The notes: generated by a model not told the origin, from the letters alone. A DNA stretch of 64,000 nucleotides from Bacteroidia bacterium (GCA_030431055.1 JAUIJA010000003.1:62001-126000), one strand, 5' to 3'; numbered from the stretch's first letter, positions 8,035-17,712 are shown. Program-made: numbers and translations.

Positions 8035-9099
8035 TTATTTGTAATCTTCAAAAGCATTGTAAATCAAATCGTTATCACAATGTTGGTTGATTTTTATTTT
8101 TCCAATTCCATTTAAAAGTGCAAATTGAACTTTCCCAAATTCATTTTTCTTATCAAAAATTAAAAGTTCGATAATAGCATCAATATCTTCTTTAGAAAAC
8201 TCAACTTTATCAAAATATTCACCTATAATATATTTAATTTCGAAATATTCATCATTTGTAAGTAAACCTTTTTCTTTTGAAATAAAACTTTCTAAAATCA
8301 TTCCGATAGCAACAGCGTGACCATGAAGTAGTGTAGGTTTGTTTTCATTTTCTAAACAATAACTCTCAATTGCATGACCAAGCGTATGGCCGAAATTTAA
8401 TGCTTTGCGGATACCATTTTCGGTTAAATCTTCCGAAACTATCGTGTTTTTAATTTGAATAGATTGATGAATTAATCCACCTAAATCTTCTGTAGTTAAA
8501 GAAGTTAAGTTTTTAAATTTATTCCAATATTCTTTGTCGTATATCAATCCGTGTTTTAGCATTTCAGCTAAACCAGAACGCATTTCATCAACAGGAAGCG
8601 TTTCTAAAAAACTAGTATCGACTAAAACAGCTTTTGGTTCGCGAATAATACCAATTTGGTTTTTCAAATTCCCTAAATCAACGCCATTTTTTCCACCAAT
8701 TGCCGCATCAACCATTCCTAAAAGAGTAGTAGGAATATTAATAAATTCGATTCCTCTTTTAAACGTACAAGCAATAAATCCGCCTAAATCAGTAACAACT
8801 CCGCCACCTAAATTTAGCACTAAACTTTTTCTATCGGCACCTAAATCAATTAGCGCTGACCAAATATCAACGCAAGTTTCAATATTTTTAAACTGCTCTC
8901 CAGCTTCTAATTCAATGATTTCGATTTCAACTTCGGTAACTAAGTTTGGCAAAAAACTAGGCAAACAATGCTGTGAAGTATTTTCATCAACCAGAATAAA
9001 AACTTTTGAAAAACTCTTATCTACTAATAAGTTAGCTAAATAATTATAGCAATTTTCGTTAAAAAATATAGTGTGATTAACGGCTTGTATGGTTTCCAT
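8035..9099 (-). CDS. aroB: 3-dehydroquinate synthase
   Basis: 354-residue NAD- and metal-dependent cytosolic enzyme that converts DAHP to 3-dehydroquinate, step two of the shikimate pathway. Visible features: the NAD-binding GGGVVTDLGGFIACTFKRG segment (about 97-115), the IPTTLLGMVDAAIGGKNGVD signature (about 121-140), and metal-binding residues in GLAEMLKHG and GHTLGHAIES with a later LLHGHAVAIGM. Length is normal for the family. It is a single gene, divergent from proline dehydrogenase. aroC lies elsewhere in this window (47.9-48.9 kb), so the pathway genes are scattered. Confidence 0.95.
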   Translation of the reverse strand: METIQAVNHTIFFNENCYNYLANLLVDKSFSKVFILVDENTSQHCLPSFLPNLVTEVEIEIIELEAGEQFKNIETCVDIWSALIDLGADRKSLVLNLGGGVVTDLGGFIACTFKRGIEFINIPTTLLGMVDAAIGGKNGVDLGNLKNQIGIIREPKAVLVDTSFLETLPVDEMRSGLAEMLKHGLIYDKEYWNKFKNLTSLTTEDLGGLIHQSIQIKNTIVSEDLTENGIRKALNFGHTLGHAIESYCLENENKPTLLHGHAVAIGMILESFISKEKGLLTNDEYFEIKYIIGEYFDKVEFSKEDIDAIIELLIFDKKNEFGKVQFALLNGIGKIKINQHCDNDLIYNAFEDYK

Positions 9100-9193
9100 G
9101 TTTCAATTTTCTAATAGAATACAAAATAAGGTAATTTTTATTTAAAAATTGGGACTTCTAAAGTATATTTGTACTGCTTTTATAAACCAATTT

Positions 9194-10360
9194 ATGGAAA
9201 ACATATTCAACAATACAGAAGTTGCTTTCTCTTTAAAAAGTGACACCGAATTAGAAAGAGCTTTTTTTCTATTCAAACTTATTGAAAAAGAACCACTTGT
9301 AAAGATTGGAACTGCGGTAACCAACTTTGCTTTAAAGGCTCATTTACCAGTTGAAGGATTAATTCGTTCTACAGTTTTTGATCATTTTTGTGGTGGTGTA
9401 AATGAAGTAGATTGTCTTTCGGTAGTTGATAGAATGTACACAAAAGGTGTTTCTTCGGTTTTAGATTATTCTGTTGAAGGAAAAGAAGAAGAAGCACAGT
9501 TTGATGCTGCTTTAAATATGACGTTACGTACGATTGATTTTGCAAAGGAACGAGATGCTATACCGTTTGCAGTGTTTAAACCAACAGGTTTCGGCCGATT
9601 TGCGTTGTACCAAAAAATTGGTGAAGGAAAAGAACTTACAGCAACTGAAAAAGAAGAATGGAATAGAGTAGTAGCGCGTTTTGAAAAAGTATGTAAAACG
9701 GCTTATGATAAAGATGTGGCACTATTAATTGATGGTGAAGAAAGTTGGATGCAAGATGCTGCGGATGATTTAGTTGCAGAAATGATGCAGAAATACAACA
9801 AAGAAAAAGCGATTGTTTTTAATACGTTGCAAATGTACCGATGGGATCGTTTAGATTACCTTAAAAAGTTACACGAAAGAGCTAAAACTGAAGGTTTCCA
9901 CATTGGAATGAAATTAGTTCGTGGCGCTTATATGGAAAAAGAAAACGACAGAGCGGAAGAAAAAGGTTACAAATCGCCAATATGCGAAAGCAAACAAGCT
10001 ACAGACGAAAACTACGATGCTGCTGTTGCCTATATGTTAGAACATATTGATACTATGGCGATTTTTGCTGGAACACATAACGAGAAGAGTTCGTACACTT
10101 TAATGCAATTAATGAAAGAAAAAGAAATTGCAAAAAATGATACTCGTATTTTCTTTGGACAATTGTATGGTATGAGTGACAATATTAGTTACAATTTAGC
10201 CGAACACGGTTACAATGTGGCTAAATATTTACCATTTGGACCTGTACGTGATGTTATGCCATATTTAATTCGTAGAGCAGAGGAAAATACTTCTGTGGCT
10301 GGGCAAACGAGTAGAGAACTCGACTTAATTAAAAAAGAACGAACAAGAAGAAAGTTATAG
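9194..10360 (+). CDS. Proline dehydrogenase family protein
   Basis: 388-residue FAD-dependent enzyme with a TIM-barrel fold that oxidises proline to pyrroline-5-carboxylate. Seen: GMKLVRGAYMEKE (the conserved proline dehydrogenase motif), AGTHNEKSS, FGQLYGMSDNISY, and PYLIRRAEENTS near the C-terminus that contacts substrate and FAD. It lacks the P5C dehydrogenase and DNA-binding parts of PutA. The ATG at 9194 is used rather than an upstream TTG at 9149, because a TATATTTG -7 box at 9165-9172 lies between them. The last 14 codons are duplicated at 17633-17676, beyond the his operon. Confidence 0.93.
   Translation: MENIFNNTEVAFSLKSDTELERAFFLFKLIEKEPLVKIGTAVTNFALKAHLPVEGLIRSTVFDHFCGGVNEVDCLSVVDRMYTKGVSSVLDYSVEGKEEEAQFDAALNMTLRTIDFAKERDAIPFAVFKPTGFGRFALYQKIGEGKELTATEKEEWNRVVARFEKVCKTAYDKDVALLIDGEESWMQDAADDLVAEMMQKYNKEKAIVFNTLQMYRWDRLDYLKKLHERAKTEGFHIGMKLVRGAYMEKENDRAEEKGYKSPICESKQATDENYDAAVAYMLEHIDTMAIFAGTHNEKSSYTLMQLMKEKEIAKNDTRIFFGQLYGMSDNISYNLAEHGYNVAKYLPFGPVRDVMPYLIRRAEENTSVAGQTSRELDLIKKERTRRKL
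10316..10359 (+). repeat. Left copy of 44-bp direct repeat bracketing the his operon
   Basis: This is the 3' end of the proline dehydrogenase gene (residues ELDLIKKERTRRKL plus the first bases of the stop codon). The same 44 bases recur at 17633-17676 with two differences, both at third codon positions and both synonymous (GAC/GAT and AAA/AAG). The his operon lies exactly between the copies. Confidence 0.9.
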
Positions 10361-10387
10361 ACTAAATACGCATTAAATATTAAAAAT

Positions 10388-10419
10388 TTGGAAGTAAAAA
10401 ATATTTGTTTATATATTTG
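10388..10419 (+). promoter_or_regulatory. Predicted his operon promoter (TTG-N21-TAnnTTTG)
   Basis: A TTG at 10388-10390 is followed after 21 bases by TATATTTG at 10412-10419, a match to the Bacteroidetes sigma-A promoter form. Transcription would start around 10424-10427, just upstream of the His leader peptide at 10442. It lies after the proline dehydrogenase stop codon. Confidence 0.65.
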
Positions 10420-10441
10420 CACTGTTAAAATAACAGAAATT

Positions 10442-10495
10442 ATGTTTTTAAATCAATTACATCATCATCATCATATCTCCGCTCAAGCGAAGTAA
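10442..10495 (+). CDS. Histidine operon leader peptide
   Basis: A 17-residue open frame reading MFLNQLHHHHHISAQAK, with five histidine codons in a row (CAT repeats at 10460-10474). It lies between the predicted promoter and a hairpin terminator and 120 bases before hisG. This is the standard arrangement for ribosome-mediated transcription attenuation: when charged His-tRNA is scarce the ribosome stalls on the His run and an antiterminator can form. It is a regulatory peptide with no expected function of its own. Confidence 0.9.
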   Translation: MFLNQLHHHHHISAQAK

Positions 10496-10560
10496 TGATG
10501 CTATGTAATTAATCCTATATAAATCAGAAACCCGTTTGAGTACATCAAGCGGGTTTTTTT
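10455..10560 (+). promoter_or_regulatory. his operon attenuator (pause hairpin and terminator)
   Basis: Terminator stem AAACCCGTTTGA / TCAAGCGGGTTT (10528-10539 and 10545-10556, one G-U pair) followed by T residues to 10560. Upstream, AATTACAT (10455-10462) plus the CAT repeats can pair with ATGATG (10495-10500) and ATGTAATT (10503-10510), forming an early hairpin that spans the His codons. The alternative antiterminator could use TGATG (10496-10500) with CATCA (10543-10547). The terminator is clear; the exact antiterminator pairing is inferred. Confidence 0.85.
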
Positions 10561-10614
10561 ATTATCTGATAGTTTTAAAACTTCTTGGTGTACTCATTTT
10601 AAAATCAAATTAAA

Positions 10615-11472
10615 ATGAACACGTTAAAAATTGCCATTCAAAAATCAGGGCGCTTACATGATGAAAGCATCCAAATTCTAAAAGATTGCGGTATTTCAAT
10701 TTACAATGGAAATGACCAATTAAAAGTCACAGCTTCTAATTTTCCTTTGGAAGTGTATTATTTAAGAAATTCAGATATTCCTCAATACTTGAAAGATGGA
10801 GTGGTTGATATTGCTATAGTTGGAGATAATCTATTAGTTGAAAAAGGAGATAATATTGAAATCGCAGAAAAATTAGGTTTTTCAAAATGTAAAGTTTCGG
10901 TAGCGGTTCCTAAAAATTTCAACTATAAATCAATTAAAGATTTAAACGGATTGCGTGTTGCTACTTCGTATCCTAAAACAGTTATTGATTACTTTTCTTC
11001 AAAAGGAGTTTCAGTTGATATTCACCAAATCTCAGGCTCGGTTGAAATAGCTCCTAATATAGGACTTTCAGATGCTATTGTTGATATTGTCTCAAGCGGA
11101 AGTACTTTATTTAAAAATGGCTTAAAAGAAGTTGAAGTTATTTTAAAAAGTGAAGCTGTTTTAGCGGTTTCTCCACAAATTTCTGAGGAAGCTAGAGTAG
11201 TATTAGAAAAACTTCAATTTAGAATTCAGTCTGTTTTACGTTCAAGAAAATCGAAATATATTTTAATGAATGTTCCCAACTATAAAATTTCAGAAGTAAG
11301 TTCTATTCTTCCTGTTTTAAAAAGTCCAACAATCATGCCTTTAGCTGAAGAAGGTTGGAGCAGTTTGCATTCGGTTATCGACGAAGATCAATTTTGGGAA
11401 GTTATCGACCAATTGAAAGATGCTGGAGCAGAAGGCATTTTGGTTTGCCCAATTGAAAAAATGGTTCTTTAA
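10615..11472 (+). CDS. hisG: ATP phosphoribosyltransferase, long form
   Basis: 285-residue first enzyme of histidine synthesis, condensing ATP with PRPP. The N-terminal catalytic part begins LKIAIQKSGRLHDES. The PRPP-binding loop reads DAIVDIVSSGSTLFKNGL (about 160-177). The last 75 residues form the ACT-like regulatory domain of the long HisG form, which binds histidine for feedback inhibition, so HisZ is not needed. First gene of the operon, preceded by the attenuator; hisD follows after 19 bases. Confidence 0.96.
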   Translation: MNTLKIAIQKSGRLHDESIQILKDCGISIYNGNDQLKVTASNFPLEVYYLRNSDIPQYLKDGVVDIAIVGDNLLVEKGDNIEIAEKLGFSKCKVSVAVPKNFNYKSIKDLNGLRVATSYPKTVIDYFSSKGVSVDIHQISGSVEIAPNIGLSDAIVDIVSSGSTLFKNGLKEVEVILKSEAVLAVSPQISEEARVVLEKLQFRIQSVLRSRKSKYILMNVPNYKISEVSSILPVLKSPTIMPLAEEGWSSLHSVIDEDQFWEVIDQLKDAGAEGILVCPIEKMVL

Positions 11473-11491
11473 TAATTAGAAAATAAATATT

Positions 11492-12769
11492 ATGAAAAAA
11501 ATATACAATCCACAGCCTGAAACTTGGTCAGAAATATGTAAAAGACCTACACAAAATTTTACTGACATTGAAGAAACGGTAAAACAAATTTTTAAAGAAG
11601 TTCAACAAAAAGGAGATAAAGCAATTACAAAATATGCCTCTTTTTTTGATGGCGTTACTTTGGAAAATTTTCAAGTATCTCTACAAGAAATTGATAATGC
11701 TAAAAACGAAGTCTCTACCGAATTAAAAGAAGCGATTCAATTAGCTAAATCAAATATCGAACAATTTCACACTGCGCAAAAAACGGATAAAATTGTAGTA
11801 GAAACTACAATTGGTGTTACTTGTTGGCAAGAAAAACGTGCAATTCAAAAAGTTGGTTTATACATTCCAGGTGGAACAGCGCCTTTGTTTTCAACAGTTT
11901 TAATGTTGGCCGTTCCAGCAAAACTAGCAGGTTGCCAGGAAATTGTTTTATGTTCGCCACCCGATAAAAACGGAAAAATTAATGCTGCTATTTTGTACGC
12001 AGCAGATTTGTGTGGCGTGACTAAAATTTATAAAGTTGGTGGAATTCAAGCTATTGCTGGAATGACATTCGGAACTGAAACGATTCCAGAAGTATATAAA
12101 ATCTTCGGACCAGGCAACCAATTTGTAACAATAGCCAAACAAATTGCTTCTCAAAATGGTGTGGCAATTGATATGCCAGCCGGACCAAGTGAGTTATTAG
12201 TATATGCAGATGAAACAGCCATCCCAAGTTTCGTAGCTTCTGATTTATTGAGTCAAGCCGAGCACGGAAAAGATAGTCAAGTGATTTTGGTTACAACTAA
12301 TAAAAATATTTTGAATGATGTAGAAGATGAAGTCTATAAACTATTAAAAAAGCTACCTAGACAAGAAATTGCTCAAGTCGCCATTCAAAACTCAAAATTA
12401 ATCTTCGTAGAAACCGAGAAGACAGCTCTATCGTTAATTAATGAATATGGTCCAGAACATTTTATTGTGTGTTCTAAAAACGAAGAATATTTCGTTGACG
12501 GCATTCAAAATGCAGGTTCAATTTTCATTGGAAATTATACACCGGAAAGTGCTGGTGATTATGCTTCAGGAACCAATCATACGTTACCAACAAATGGCTA
12601 TTCCAAAAGTTATAGCGGAGTCAATCTTGATAGTTTCTTAAAAGCAATGACATTTCAAAAAATATCAAGCGAAGGAATTCAAAACATCGGAAAAGCAATT
12701 GAAACCATGGCTGAAGCCGAAGGCTTACAAGCTCATAAAAACGCAGTTACATTAAGACTAAAAAAATAG
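11492..12769 (+). CDS. hisD: Histidinol dehydrogenase
   Basis: 425-residue zinc- and NAD-dependent enzyme for the last two steps of the pathway (histidinol to histidinal to histidine). Seen: GLYIPGGTAPLFSTVLMLAVPA, GPGNQFVTIAKQI, DMPAGPSELLVYAD, and LLSQAEHGKDSQ with the zinc and substrate ligands Q and H. EYGPEHFIV and AGDYASGTNHTLPT near the C-terminus are family signatures. Length is typical. It lies between hisG (19-base gap) and hisC (2-base gap). Confidence 0.96.
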   Translation: MKKIYNPQPETWSEICKRPTQNFTDIEETVKQIFKEVQQKGDKAITKYASFFDGVTLENFQVSLQEIDNAKNEVSTELKEAIQLAKSNIEQFHTAQKTDKIVVETTIGVTCWQEKRAIQKVGLYIPGGTAPLFSTVLMLAVPAKLAGCQEIVLCSPPDKNGKINAAILYAADLCGVTKIYKVGGIQAIAGMTFGTETIPEVYKIFGPGNQFVTIAKQIASQNGVAIDMPAGPSELLVYADETAIPSFVASDLLSQAEHGKDSQVILVTTNKNILNDVEDEVYKLLKKLPRQEIAQVAIQNSKLIFVETEKTALSLINEYGPEHFIVCSKNEEYFVDGIQNAGSIFIGNYTPESAGDYASGTNHTLPTNGYSKSYSGVNLDSFLKAMTFQKISSEGIQNIGKAIETMAEAEGLQAHKNAVTLRLKK

Positions 12770-12771
12770 TT

Positions 12772-13833
12772 ATGAATTTAGAAAACTTAATTAGAGAAAA
12801 CGTCAAAAAACTGAGTCCGTATTCTTCAGCTCGTGATGAGTTTGAACACTTTACAAAACCCATGATTTATTTAGATGCGAATGAAAACCCTTTTTCTAAT
12901 AGAGTGAATCGCTATCCCGATCCACAGCAAAAAGAGTTAAAATCCATTATAGCAGATAAAAATAAAGTTTCAAAAGATACTATTTTACTTGGAAATGGAA
13001 GTGATGAAGTCTTAGATTTAATTTTTAGAGCGTTTTGTGAACCGAATCGCGATAACATTATAACATTACCACCAACATATGGAATGTATGGTGTTTTAGC
13101 GAATATTAATGCTGTCGAAAATCGTGAAGTAGTATTAAATAAAGAATTTCAACCTAATGTTGAAGCAATTCTAAATGCAGTGGATAATAATACGAAAATC
13201 ATCTTTTTATGTTCGCCAAATAACCCAACAGGAAATTCTTTTTCAAACGAAGCTATTTTAAAGCTTATGAATAACTTCAATGGTTTAATTGTGATTGATG
13301 AGGCATATATCGATTTTTCAAAAGAGGAAAGCTGGTTAAGTGTTTTAAACGACTGTCCTAATTTAATTATCACTCAAACTTTATCAAAAGCTTATGCTAT
13401 GGCAGGTTTGCGTATCGGGGTTTTATATGCTTCTAGAGAAATTATTTCGGTTTTAAACAAAATTAAGCCTCCATATAATATTAATGTTTTATCTCAAGAA
13501 ACAGCTATTAAAAAGTTGTTACAAAGAACTATGCCTTCACAAGTTAAGAAAATAGTAATCGAACGAAATAAGTTAACTAAAGCGTTTTCAAAAAGTGAAT
13601 TTGTACAAGAAATATATCCCTCTGATGCCAATTTTATCTTGATTAAAGTTGATGATGCCGATTTTAGATACCAGCAGTTTTTAGAGAATGGAATTGTCGT
13701 TCGTAACAGAAGTAATCAACCTTTATGCAAAAATTGTTTACGAATTAGTATTGGAACTAAAGAAGAAAATGAACAAATTATTCAATTATTAAAGACTTTC
13801 AACAATGCCGAAAAAAGTAATATTTATAGATAG
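12772..13833 (+). CDS. hisC: Histidinol-phosphate aminotransferase
   Basis: 353-residue fold-type I PLP enzyme that transaminates imidazole acetol phosphate with glutamate. Seen: [18 protein letters not shown] at the N-terminus, [16 protein letters not shown] for the cofactor phosphate, [20 protein letters not shown] with the PLP aspartate, and the Schiff-base lysine in [14 protein letters not shown] (about 205-210). The 3' end overlaps hisB by 29 bases in another frame, indicating translational coupling. Confidence 0.96.
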   Translation: MNLENLIRENVKKLSPYSSARDEFEHFTKPMIYLDANENPFSNRVNRYPDPQQKELKSIIADKNKVSKDTILLGNGSDEVLDLIFRAFCEPNRDNIITLPPTYGMYGVLANINAVENREVVLNKEFQPNVEAILNAVDNNTKIIFLCSPNNPTGNSFSNEAILKLMNNFNGLIVIDEAYIDFSKEESWLSVLNDCPNLIITQTLSKAYAMAGLRIGVLYASREIISVLNKIKPPYNINVLSQETAIKKLLQRTMPSQVKKIVIERNKLTKAFSKSEFVQEIYPSDANFILIKVDDADFRYQQFLENGIVVRNRSNQPLCKNCLRISIGTKEENEQIIQLLKTFNNAEKSNIYR

Positions 13834-14944
13834 AGATGGAACTCTCGTTTTAGAGCCAGAAAATTACCAATTAGATTGTTTAACCAAATTAGAATTTTAC
13901 CCAAAAGTTTTTCAATTTTTAAGTAAAATAACTAAAGAATTAGACTTCGAATTAGCTATGGTAACCAATCAAGATGGTTTAGGAACAGATAGTTTTCCAG
14001 AAGAAACATTTTGGCCTACTCAAAATTTCATCCTGAAAACATTTGAAAACGAAGGAATTAGATTCGATGAAATTTTTATAGACCGAAGTTTTCCAGAAGA
14101 CAATGCACCAACAAGAAAACCAAGAACAGGAATGTTAACCAAGTATTTAAACAATTCTGATTATGATTTGGAGAATTCTTATGTAATTGGTGATAGAATA
14201 ACAGATGTTGAATTAGCTAAGAACTTAGGCTCGAAAGCAATTTTTATTAAAAACGAAGAAAATTTAGGTAAAAATGAAATTGCAACCTCATTAGAAGAAT
14301 TGCAAAATATCATTACACTACAAACAACAGATTGGCAAAATATATACGAGTTTTTAAAACTCAATGAAAGAACAGCTTCGATTTCTAGAACTACAAATGA
14401 AACAGACATTGCCATTACATTAAACTTAGACGGAACTGGTAAAAGTAACATCAATACTGGTATTTCTTTTTTTGATCATATGTTGGACCAAATTGCACGT
14501 CACGGACAAATGGATTTGGATATTCAAGTAAAAGGTGATTTAGAAGTTGATGAACACCACACAATTGAAGATACAGCAATTGCTTTAGGCGAAGTTTTCG
14601 CAAAAGCTTTAGAAAATAAATTAGGAATTGAACGCTACGGGTTCTGTTTACCAATGGATGATTGTTTAGCGCAAGTAACCATTGATTTTGGTGGAAGAAA
14701 TTGGTTGGTTTGGGAAGCAGATTTTAAACGTGAAATGATTGGAAAAATGCCAACAGAAATGTTCTATCACTTCTTTAAATCATTCACTGATGGAGCAAAA
14801 GCTAATCTAAACATCAAAGCAGAAGGTACAAATGAGCACCACAAAATTGAAGCAATTTTTAAAGCCTTCGCAAAAGCAATAAAAGTAGCGGTAAAAAGAG
14901 ATACCGAAAAAATGATTTTACCTTCAACTAAAGGAATGTTATAA
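13805..14944 (+). CDS. hisB: Bifunctional histidinol-phosphatase / imidazoleglycerol-phosphate dehydratase
   Basis: 379-residue fusion enzyme. Residues about 1-165 are the HAD-type histidinol phosphatase, with the nucleophile motif FIDRDGT (about 6-12) and [13 protein letters not shown]. Residues about 185-379 are the manganese-dependent dehydratase, with the histidine motifs [28 protein letters not shown] and [16 protein letters not shown]. The fused form is common in Bacteroidetes and enterobacteria. The start overlaps hisC by 29 bases and the stop overlaps the hisH start by one base. Confidence 0.96.
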   Translation: MPKKVIFIDRDGTLVLEPENYQLDCLTKLEFYPKVFQFLSKITKELDFELAMVTNQDGLGTDSFPEETFWPTQNFILKTFENEGIRFDEIFIDRSFPEDNAPTRKPRTGMLTKYLNNSDYDLENSYVIGDRITDVELAKNLGSKAIFIKNEENLGKNEIATSLEELQNIITLQTTDWQNIYEFLKLNERTASISRTTNETDIAITLNLDGTGKSNINTGISFFDHMLDQIARHGQMDLDIQVKGDLEVDEHHTIEDTAIALGEVFAKALENKLGIERYGFCLPMDDCLAQVTIDFGGRNWLVWEADFKREMIGKMPTEMFYHFFKSFTDGAKANLNIKAEGTNEHHKIEAIFKAFAKAIKVAVKRDTEKMILPSTKGML

Positions 14945-15525
14945 TGAAAGTAGCTATAATTGATTACGGAGCTGGAAATGTACAAAGTGTGTTATTCGCT
15001 TTAGAACGTTTAGGCTTTAATGGAATTGTCACTAACGATTGGAAAACCATAAAATCTGCTGATAAAGTAATTTTTCCTGGTGTAGGTGAGGCGAGTAGTG
15101 CTCTAAAAATGCTACAAGAAACCAATTTAGATTTATTAATTCCATTATTAAGACAACCGGTTTTAGGGATCTGTTTAGGGATGCAATTGATGTGTAAATA
15201 TTCAGAAGAAGGAAACACCAATGGATTAGGAATTTTTGATGTTGATGTGATTAAATTTTCAAACGATGTAAAAGTACCCCAAATGGGTTGGAATACGATT
15301 TATAATTTGAAATCACCATTATTTAAAGGAATTAAAGAAAATGAGTACATGTATTTAGTGCATAGTTATTATGCTCCTGTGACTGAATATACAATTGCAA
15401 CTACAAATTATGAACTTGAATATAGCTCAGCTTTACAGCGAGGGAATTTCTTCGGAGTACAATTTCATCCTGAAAAAAGCGGTGTTTTTGGAGAACAAAT
15501 TTTGAAAAACTTTTTACAATTATGA
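14944..15525 (+). CDS. hisH: Imidazole glycerol phosphate synthase, glutaminase subunit
   Basis: 193-residue class I glutamine amidotransferase that supplies ammonia to HisF. The nucleophile cysteine is in [12 protein letters not shown] (about 75-82), and the catalytic His-Glu pair is in [14 protein letters not shown] near 175-180. [13 protein letters not shown] corresponds to the glutamine-binding loop. It overlaps hisB by one base and hisA by 4 bases. Confidence 0.96.
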   Translation: MKVAIIDYGAGNVQSVLFALERLGFNGIVTNDWKTIKSADKVIFPGVGEASSALKMLQETNLDLLIPLLRQPVLGICLGMQLMCKYSEEGNTNGLGIFDVDVIKFSNDVKVPQMGWNTIYNLKSPLFKGIKENEYMYLVHSYYAPVTEYTIATTNYELEYSSALQRGNFFGVQFHPEKSGVFGEQILKNFLQL

Positions 15526-16247
15526 GAATTATTACAGCAATAGATATTATAGAAGGAAAGTGTGTTCGTCTTTCCAAAGGCAATTACGACACAAAGAAAA
15601 TATATAACGAAAATCCGTTAGAAGTAGCCAAATCGTTTGAAGCACACGGAATTCAGTATTTGCATTTAGTCGATTTAGACGGCGCAAAATCAAGCCGAAT
15701 TGTGAATTATAGAATATTAGAGCAAATTGCTTATAAAACAAATTTAAAAATCGATTTTGGTGGTGGTTTAAAATCTAATGCCGATTTGAAAATTGCTTTT
15801 GAAAGTGGTGCTAATCAAGTTACTGGTGGAAGTATTGCCATTAAGCAGCCAGATACTTTCAAGAGCTGGATTCAACAATATGGAGCAGAAAAAATCATTC
15901 TTGGGGCTGATGCTATGAATGAAAAAGTGGCAATTTCAGGTTGGCTTGAAGAATCAAAAGAGGATCTAATTCCTTTTATAAATAGCTATCAAAAGAAAGG
16001 TATTCAAAATGTTATTTGTACTGACATTTCAAAAGATGGCATGTTAGAAGGGCCGAGTTTTGACTTATATCAAAGAATTTTAGAACAAACAAAAGATTTA
16101 AAACTAATTGCTTCTGGTGGAATTTCGGCTTTTAATGAATTACCCAAGTTAGCTGAATTAGGCTGCGAAGGCACTATTATCGGAAAAGCTATTTACGAAG
16201 GAAGAATCAGTTTAAAACAACTTGAAAATTATATTTTAAATCAATAA
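15522..16247 (+). CDS. hisA: Phosphoribosylformimino-AICAR ribotide isomerase
   Basis: 241-residue (beta/alpha)8 barrel that isomerises ProFAR to PRFAR. Catalytic Asp near residue 8 ([14 protein letters not shown]), [24 protein letters not shown], and the second catalytic Asp in [16 protein letters not shown]. The two phosphate-binding loops (GGG and ASGGISAF) are visible. It starts inside hisH (4-base overlap), and hisF begins 2 bases after it. Confidence 0.95.
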   Translation: MRIITAIDIIEGKCVRLSKGNYDTKKIYNENPLEVAKSFEAHGIQYLHLVDLDGAKSSRIVNYRILEQIAYKTNLKIDFGGGLKSNADLKIAFESGANQVTGGSIAIKQPDTFKSWIQQYGAEKIILGADAMNEKVAISGWLEESKEDLIPFINSYQKKGIQNVICTDISKDGMLEGPSFDLYQRILEQTKDLKLIASGGISAFNELPKLAELGCEGTIIGKAIYEGRISLKQLENYILNQ

Positions 16248-16249
16248 TA

Positions 16250-17005
16250 ATGCTTACAAAAAGAATTATTCCCTGCTTAGATATTAAAAACGGACGAACC
16301 GTTAAAGGTGTGAATTTTGTAGATTTAAAAGATGCTGGCGATCCAGTAGAATTAGCAAAAAAATACGCTGAAACTGGTGCTGACGAGTTGGTTTTCTTGG
16401 ATATCTCTGCAACAGAAGAAAGAAGAAAAACATTAATAGAGTTAGTACGAAAAGTAGCCGAAACTATAAACATTCCGTTTACGGTTGGTGGTGGAATTTC
16501 ATCGCTTTCAGATGTAGATGATTTACTTAAAAATGGAGCCGATAAAATTTCGATTAATTCTTCAGCAGTGAAAAATCCTGATTTAATTAATGAAATTACT
16601 GCAAAATATGGAAGTCAGTGCGTAGTTGTAGCTATTGATGCTAAACAAATTGATGGTGAATGGATAGTACACTTAGTTGGTGGAAAAGTTCCTACGAAAT
16701 TAAATTTATTCGATTGGGCAAAAGAAGTCGAGGAACGTGGTGCTGGTGAAATCTTATTCACTTCAATGAACAATGACGGAACCAAAAACGGTTTTGCAAA
16801 TGAAGCTTTATGTAAGTTAGCAAAAATCGTAAATATTCCCATAATTGCTTCTGGTGGAGCTGGAAATGAGCAACATTTTGCAGAGGCTTTTACAGAAGGA
16901 AAATCTGACGCTGCTTTAGCAGCTAGTGTTTTTCATTTTCAAGAAATCGGCATTCCTCAATTGAAAGAATTTTTACAAAAACAAGATATTTCTGTTCGAA
17001 TTTAA
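16250..17005 (+). CDS. hisF: Imidazole glycerol phosphate synthase, cyclase subunit
   Basis: 251-residue barrel paralogous to HisA. It combines PRFAR with ammonia from HisH to give IGP and AICAR. Seen: [19 protein letters not shown] with the catalytic Asp near 11, [37 protein letters not shown], the second catalytic Asp in [13 protein letters not shown], and [11 protein letters not shown]. Seventh structural gene in the operon, followed by hisIE after 18 bases. Confidence 0.96.
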   Translation: MLTKRIIPCLDIKNGRTVKGVNFVDLKDAGDPVELAKKYAETGADELVFLDISATEERRKTLIELVRKVAETINIPFTVGGGISSLSDVDDLLKNGADKISINSSAVKNPDLINEITAKYGSQCVVVAIDAKQIDGEWIVHLVGGKVPTKLNLFDWAKEVEERGAGEILFTSMNNDGTKNGFANEALCKLAKIVNIPIIASGGAGNEQHFAEAFTEGKSDAALAASVFHFQEIGIPQLKEFLQKQDISVRI

Positions 17006-17023
17006 CTAATAAACAAAAATACA

Positions 17024-17623
17024 ATGAATATAGATTTTTCAAAATATACTAACGGATTAGTACCAGCAATTGTTCAAGATAATGAAACTAAAAATGTATT
17101 AATGCTTGGTTTTATGAATCAAGAAGCATTTGATAAAACAATAGCAACTAAAAAGGCAACTTTTTTCAGTAGAACAAAAAATAGATTATGGACAAAAGGT
17201 GAGGAGAGTGGTAACTTTTTAAATTTAGTAAGTTATGCTGTTGACTGTGATAACGATACTTTATTGCTAAAAGTAAAGCCTGCTGGCCCGACATGTCATA
17301 AGGGAACAGACACATGTTGGGATGAAAAGAACCAGCAAGAATATGGTTTTTTAACAAAATTAGAAAACATCATAAAAGAGCGTAAAGAAAATGCTACTTC
17401 TGAAAAAAGTTATGTAGCATCACTTTTTGAAAAAGGGATTAATAAAATAGCTCAAAAAGTTGGTGAAGAAGCTGTTGAAGTTATTATTGAAGCAAAAGAT
17501 GCTAATGATAATTTGTTTTTAAATGAAAGTGCCGATTTGTTGTTTCACTATTTAATTCTATTGCAAGCGAAAGGTTTTCAGTTAAATGATGTAGTTGATG
17601 TATTGAAAGGAAGAGAGAAATAA
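17024..17623 (+). CDS. hisI: Bifunctional phosphoribosyl-AMP cyclohydrolase / phosphoribosyl-ATP pyrophosphatase
   Basis: 199-residue fusion (HisIE) for steps two and three. Residues about 1-115 are the zinc-dependent cyclohydrolase with VLMLGFMNQEAFDKT, FFSRTKNRLWTKGE, VDCDNDTLLLKV and the cysteine-containing TCHKGTDTCW. Residues about 120-199 are the MazG-like pyrophosphatase with the acidic KVGEEAVEVIIEAKD and NESADLLFHYLILL helices. Last gene of the operon. The stop is 9 bases before the duplicated proline dehydrogenase tail. Confidence 0.95.
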   Translation: MNIDFSKYTNGLVPAIVQDNETKNVLMLGFMNQEAFDKTIATKKATFFSRTKNRLWTKGEESGNFLNLVSYAVDCDNDTLLLKVKPAGPTCHKGTDTCWDEKNQQEYGFLTKLENIIKERKENATSEKSYVASLFEKGINKIAQKVGEEAVEVIIEAKDANDNLFLNESADLLFHYLILLQAKGFQLNDVVDVLKGREK

Positions 17624-17632
17624 GTATATATT

Positions 17633-17676
17633 GAACTCGATTTAATTAAAAAGGAACGAACAAGAAGAAAGTTATA
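17633..17676 (+). repeat. Right copy of 44-bp direct repeat (orphan proline dehydrogenase tail)
   Basis: 42 of 44 bases match 10316-10359, the end of the proline dehydrogenase gene, in the same orientation. It would encode the same 14 C-terminal residues and stop codon but has no gene in front of it. It is immediately followed by a terminator, as the original gene end would have been. Confidence 0.9.
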
Positions 17677-17681
17677 AAAGA

Positions 17682-17712
17682 AAAAGCGAATGAAATTTCA
17701 TTCGCTTTTTTT
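17682..17712. terminator. Bidirectional terminator after the his operon
   Basis: Perfect 28-base palindrome AAAAGCGAATGAAA / TTTCATTCGCTTTT (17682-17709) followed by further T residues. It ends the his transcript and overlaps the last codons of the convergent gene ending at 17698. It may originally have been the proline dehydrogenase terminator. Confidence 0.9.

Noticed and set aside
8534-9043. 169-codon plus-strand frame inside aroB
   Set aside because: It is the antisense shadow of aroB; its product has no domain and aroB is fully supported.
10440-10520. His-rich region as a riboswitch
   Set aside because: The short frame with five His codons and adjoining terminator explain it as a peptide-based attenuator.
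15547-15741. Antisense frames within the his genes
   Set aside because: All lie opposite well-supported enzymes and have no features of their own.
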